Below, in pieces: positions 60,620 through 64,000 of a stretch of DNA of 64,000 nt (the first letter of the stretch is position 1; each line of letters starts with the position of its first letter). The position numbers were made by a program, and so were the translations under genes. The notes below the pieces were generated by a model. It ran no database searches. It had not been told where the DNA came from and saw only the letters and a program-made list of their open reading frames with translations. The DNA is from JAICJR01 sp963848495 (lineage in GTDB: Bacteria; Actinomycetota; Thermoleophilia; Solirubrobacterales; Thermoleophilaceae): contig CAWKDV010000001.1 of assembly GCA_963848495.1 (NCBI GenBank), forward strand, positions 682,001-746,000. Direction: 5' to 3'.

Positions 60620-61919
60620 CAGAGCGGCACCGCGATCGACCAGCATCCAGGCGCACAGCGCGACGGTGCAGGCCACGAGGCGCCGGTCCGGCGCGAGCGC
60701 GACCAGCGGCAGCAGCCAGAGGGCGTACCAGGGCACGAGCCACGCCGACGCCACGAGCAGCGCGAGCGTGGCCCAGGCGGCCATGCGCACCGGATCGGCC
60801 CCGCGCCAGGTGCGCAGAAGCAGCCACAGCGCCGTGACGCCGAACGCGAGCGCGTACACCACCCGGACCGGCGTGCGGTAGTCGAGCCGCCCACCTGGCA
60901 GGACCGCCCCGAAGAGCTGCGACGTCTTGTACGGGAGGCTCCAGCGCGACGTCCGCTCCTGATTCGAGTTGAGAAACGAGAGCGCGTCCAGAGCGTGCGT
61001 GCCGAAGGCAATGAGCCCGACCAGCGCAACGAGCGCGAGCACGGCGACGGACCACGCCAGCAGCCCGCCGCCAGTTCCGCGATCCAAGGACGAGGAACGG
61101 AAGAACAACCCCCGCCGAGGCCTTGATGCCGGGGCCGGCGGCAGCCCAGTAGAGCCCAGCCGCCACGAGCAACATCACAAGCGCCTCGTTGTGGGCCCCG
61201 CCAACCACATGCACGAGCACGAGCGGGTTCGCCCCCACGAACAGCGCCGCCCACACCGGGTCCTTCGCCCGGCGCCACACCAGCAGCACGATCCCGAACG
61301 AGCAGGCCGCCGTGACCGCCTTCAGCACCCAGAAGGCGCCCGCCACTCCGAGCGGCGCGAGCGGGTAGGTCAGCAGCGTGAACGCGGGCCCGTAGACCGA
61401 CACCGCGTTCTTCGAGCCGGCGAAGCCGAACACCGGGTCGCCCGCGATGTCGAAGGGCGTGTGCGTGTAGGGGTTGAGCGAGTGCTCGACGCCGATGCGG
61501 GCGTAGGCGATGTAGGAGAAGACGTCCTGCGACAGGAGCGGCGGCGCGAGCAGGAAGAGCAGGTGGAGGCCGGCGATCGTCCACAGCACCGCCCGCGCGG
61601 GCAGGTCGCGCGAGCGCGCGAGCACCACGACCCACAGGATCAGGGCGAGCCAGAGGCCGGCGTAGAAGAGCGGCCCGGCCAGGCGGCCGTGGGCGGCCGC
61701 GATGCCGGCGAAGCGGAGCGGGCCGAGCAGCCAGCCCGGCGAACCGCCGACCGTGGCCAGCACGAGCTTCGAGCCCGGCTCGGCCGGCAGCGCGGCGAGC
61801 GCCGCGTAGACGGCGCACAGCGCGCACAGGGCGATCACCCCGGGGCGCGCGTAGACGGCGCGCCTGAGCTGCGCGCTAGTGCCCGGTCGGGTCAGAGGGC
61901 GAGCCGCCGCCAGCCCCAT
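60619..61919 (-). CDS. polytopic mannosyltransferase-like (GT87/DUF2029) protein (frameshifted)
   Basis: About 430 residues with roughly ten helices. FSYIAYARIGVEHSLNPYTHTPFDI and AVSVYGPAFTLLTYPLAP are typical loops of polyprenyl-phosphomannose-dependent transferases; the catalytic Asp is in LLSQDVFSY. One break near 61083. Downstream, one frame (ALCAWMLVDRGAALM) runs straight into thiL, another ends at TGA 60619; which is real depends on an indel near 60640. ATG at 61919 (MGLAAARP) overlaps the penicillin-binding protein gene by 44 nt; ATG 61940 is an alternative. Confidence 0.75.
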
Positions 61920-64000
61920 TGCCGTTTCCGCCGCCGCCACCCTTGTTGCCCGTGCCGTTCTTGTTGCCGGAGGGCTTCTTGTTGTTGGGCGTCTTCTGCG
62001 GCGGGGCCGCGTAGAGGCGCGGGTCGTAGCCCTTGGTCGGCGACGCGCCGCCGTTGCTCTTCGGCTTCTTGCTGCTGGGGCCGGCGGGCCCGGTCGCGCC
62101 GGTCGCGCCGGTGGTGGCGTAGTGGCCGAAGAACGGCGCCCAGTGCACCGGCGTGGTGGGCGGCGGGAAGTCGCCGCAGAAGCTGCCCTTCGCGTAGTTC
62201 ATGTAGTCGTGCCAGATCATCGCCGGGAAGCTGCCGCCCTGGACCGAGATGCCGTGCACGCTGGTCATGCTGATCAGCGCGTTGGGGTAGCCGACCCAGG
62301 TGGCGGTGGCGAGCCTGGGCGTGTAGCCGACGAACCAGGCGTCGTTGAACGAGCTGGTGGTGCCGGTCTTGCCCGCAGCCGGGCAGCCGATGTTCGCGCG
62401 CACGCCGGTGCCGCTGAGCACGTTCTGGTGGAGGATCTTCGTCACCGCGTCGGCCTCGCCGTCGGTGAGCACGCGGTTGCCCGGGTTGTGCCCCAGCCTG
62501 TCCTGCTTGCCGTCGGGGAATACCACGCGCGTGATCGCGATCGGCTTGTGGTGCACGCCGCCGTCGGCCAGCGTGGCGTAGGCGTCGGCCATCTCGAGCG
62601 GCGAGACGCCGAGGCGCAGGCCGCCCAGGCCCTCGGCCGGGTAGCCGTCGAGGTGGGTGGTGATGCCCATCTCCTTCGCCGTCTCGGCGACGTTCTTCGG
62701 ACCCACGTCGAGGTCGAGCTGCGCATAGACGGTGTTGTCCGACTTGAGCGTGGCGTTGGCGATGCTGATGTGGCCGCTGTAGTCGTTCGCGAACGTATGC
62801 ACGTTCCAGATCGTGCCGCCGAGGTTGATGCTCAGCGGATGGGAGTTGTAGAAGGTCGTGTACGGGTTCACGCCCTGCTTGATCGCGGTCGTGAGCACGA
62901 AGGGCTTGAACGCGGAGCCCGGCTGCCGGTGTCCCTGTGCGGCCAGGTTGAAGTTGCTGTGCTTGTAGGTGCCGCTCGACGCCATCGCCAGCACGTGCCC
63001 GTTCGCCGGGTCGATCGTCACGATCGCCGAGCTCGGGTCGGTGGGCAGGTTGAGCTGCCCGGCGATCGCGTTGCGGGCCGCCTGCTGGAGGTCCGGCTCG
63101 ATCGTCGTGTAGACCTTCAGCCCGCCCTGGCGGAAGACGTTCACGCCGTAGCGCTGGATGAGCTGCTCCTGCACGAAGTCGAAGAAGTAGGGCTCGTGGC
63201 GCTTTGTGTAGATCGTGCCGGGCTTGAGCTTGAGCGGCGCCTGCTGCGCCTGCTGCTCCTGGGCGAGCGTGATGTAGTGGTTGGTGTACATCCGCTCCAG
63301 CACGTCGTTGCGGCGGGCCAGCGCGGCGCCCGGGTTCTGGAACGGGTTGTAGACCGAGGGCGCCTGCGGCAGGCCGGCGATCAGTGCCGCCTCGTCGAGC
63401 GTGAGCTGACTGGCGTGCTTGCTGAAGTACGTCTCCGAGGCCGCCTCGACGCCCACCGCGGTCTGGCCGTCGACCGTGCCATAGGGGATGTCGTTCAGGT
63501 ACTGCTCGAGGATCCACGTCTTCGGGTGGCTCTTCTCGAGCTCCGATGCCATCTTGGCCTCGCGGATCTTCCGCTTGAGGTCGCGCTTCGGCGTGCGTAT
63601 GTAGAGGTTGCGGACGAGCTGCTGCGTGATCGTCGAGCCGCCCTGGAGCTTCTTGCCGGAGGTGACGTCGCGCAGGGCCGCACGCACGATCGACTCGTAG
63701 TCCACGCCGCCGTGGTGATAGAAGCGCTGATCCTCGATCGCCACGGTGGCGTTGCGCAGGTCGGAGGGCATGGCGCCCCAGCCGATCGGTGTGCGGATCG
63801 TGTTCGACTGCACGTAGCCGAGCCGCCGCCCGTCGGCGGCGAAGATCTCGGAGCTCGCGCCCTTGTTGATCGGCTTGAGGTCGTCGATGTTGGGCGCCGT
63901 GGCGGCGACCGCGAGGATGTACCCGACGACCGAGAGCGCGCCGATGATGGCGCCCGAAGCCAGAACGGCTGCGCCGAGGAGAATCCAGTTACGCGGGCGC
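61876..64000 (-). CDS. class A penicillin-binding protein (5' end outside the window)
   Basis: At least 707 residues are visible, open to the window end. A membrane helix (ILLGAAVLASGAIIGALSVV), a GT51 transglycosylase domain (VAIEDQRFYHHGGVDYESIVRAAL, GGSTITQQLVRN, KWILxQYLN-like WILEQYLNDIPYG), and a transpeptidase with SxxK in PGSAFKPFVL, SxN in LKSDNTVYAQ and KTGTT in AAGKTGTTSSFNDAWF. The C-terminal tail is Gly/Asn/Lys/Pro-rich (about 90 residues). Builds and cross-links peptidoglycan. Confidence 0.95.
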   Translation of the reverse strand, partial: RPRNWILLGAAVLASGAIIGALSVVGYILAVAATAPNIDDLKPINKGASSEIFAADGRRLGYVQSNTIRTPIGWGAMPSDLRNATVAIEDQRFYHHGGVDYESIVRAALRDVTSGKKLQGGSTITQQLVRNLYIRTPKRDLKRKIREAKMASELEKSHPKTWILEQYLNDIPYGTVDGQTAVGVEAASETYFSKHASQLTLDEAALIAGLPQAPSVYNPFQNPGAALARRNDVLERMYTNHYITLAQEQQAQQAPLKLKPGTIYTKRHEPYFFDFVQEQLIQRYGVNVFRQGGLKVYTTIEPDLQQAARNAIAGQLNLPTDPSSAIVTIDPANGHVLAMASSGTYKHSNFNLAAQGHRQPGSAFKPFVLTTAIKQGVNPYTTFYNSHPLSINLGGTIWNVHTFANDYSGHISIANATLKSDNTVYAQLDLDVGPKNVAETAKEMGITTHLDGYPAEGLGGLRLGVSPLEMADAYATLADGGVHHKPIAITRVVFPDGKQDRLGHNPGNRVLTDGEADAVTKILHQNVLSGTGVRANIGCPAAGKTGTTSSFNDAWFVGYTPRLATATWVGYPNALISMTSVHGISVQGGSFPAMIWHDYMNYAKGSFCGDFPPPTTPVHWAPFFGHYATTGATGATGPAGPSSKKPKSNGGASPTKGYDPRLYAAPPQKTPNNKKPSGNKNGTGNKGGGGGNGNGAGGGSPSDPTGH

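Overview
The window is about 70% GC, with compact coding, many GTG/TTG starts and many 4-nt ATGA/GTGA/TTGA gene overlaps. Gene content points to a high-GC aerobic member of the Actinobacteriota, most likely class Thermoleophilia (Solirubrobacterales-like). It has a Dcd of the mycobacterial type, a menaquinone-linked bc complex with split cytochrome b, F420/flavin LLM oxidoreductases and TreT-type trehalose synthesis. The taxonomic call is inference; there is no rRNA gene in the window.

Layout. 0-3.2 kb: hemA and a NarL-type two-component pair. 3.1-9.3 kb: glycosyltransferase, DUF151 nuclease, a sensor-only paralogue of a histidine kinase, an ArsR/SRPBCC pair, an NTF2-like protein, ddl and an aminotransferase. 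9.3-14.3 kb: DUF4126 protein, a phosphodiesterase, GtrA, a GT87-like membrane enzyme and a YmdB-type phosphoesterase. 14.3-24.3 kb: a bioenergetic block (ABC-2 exporter, hemB, fused siroheme-decarboxylase-like AhbA-AhbB, hemL, Rieske/cytochrome b/cytochrome b-c fusion, menG, polyprenyl synthase). 24.3-28.5 kb: zinc-ribbon protein, dcd, tatA, tatC (frameshifted), STAS protein, tRNA-Lys(CTT) with a foldback element at its 3' end, cupin and a broken beta-helix gene. 28.6-35.7 kb: a LacI-controlled beta-glucoside ABC uptake/GH1 operon. 35.8-40.9 kb: SRPBCC protein, class IV aminotransferase and a nucleotide-sugar cluster (2-epimerase, dehydrogenase, acetyltransferase). 40.9-48.9 kb, minus strand: the rpsF-ssb-rpsR-rplI-dnaB-dnaC-like-purA replication/translation operon, with an MFS exporter and an LLM oxidoreductase inserted between rpsF and ssb. 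49.3-57.5 kb: F420-type oxidoreductase, then a seven-gene stress operon (OmpR regulator, kinase, HtrA, IMPase, HATPase-like protein, TreT, GT20). 57.6-64 kb: degenerate M28-like membrane protein, FlgM-like protein, thiL, a mannosyltransferase-like protein and a class A penicillin-binding protein that runs off the end.

Striking sequence-level patterns. (i) Six convergent gene pairs end on one shared CTAG tetramer (a seventh on TTAG), so both stop codons overlap. (ii) Many first genes of transcription units have a TAnnnT box 6-10 nt before the start codon and no Shine-Dalgarno, indicating leaderless mRNAs. (iii) A 7-bp tandem repeat family (GGACTGC/GGATTGC) occurs at four loci between 36 and 49 kb and is read into protein ends. 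(iv) About 29 one-base indels are packed into 41.2-46.5 kb, across essential genes, which most likely marks a poor-quality assembly patch rather than real pseudogenes. No CRISPR array, insertion sequence, prophage or rRNA operon was seen.
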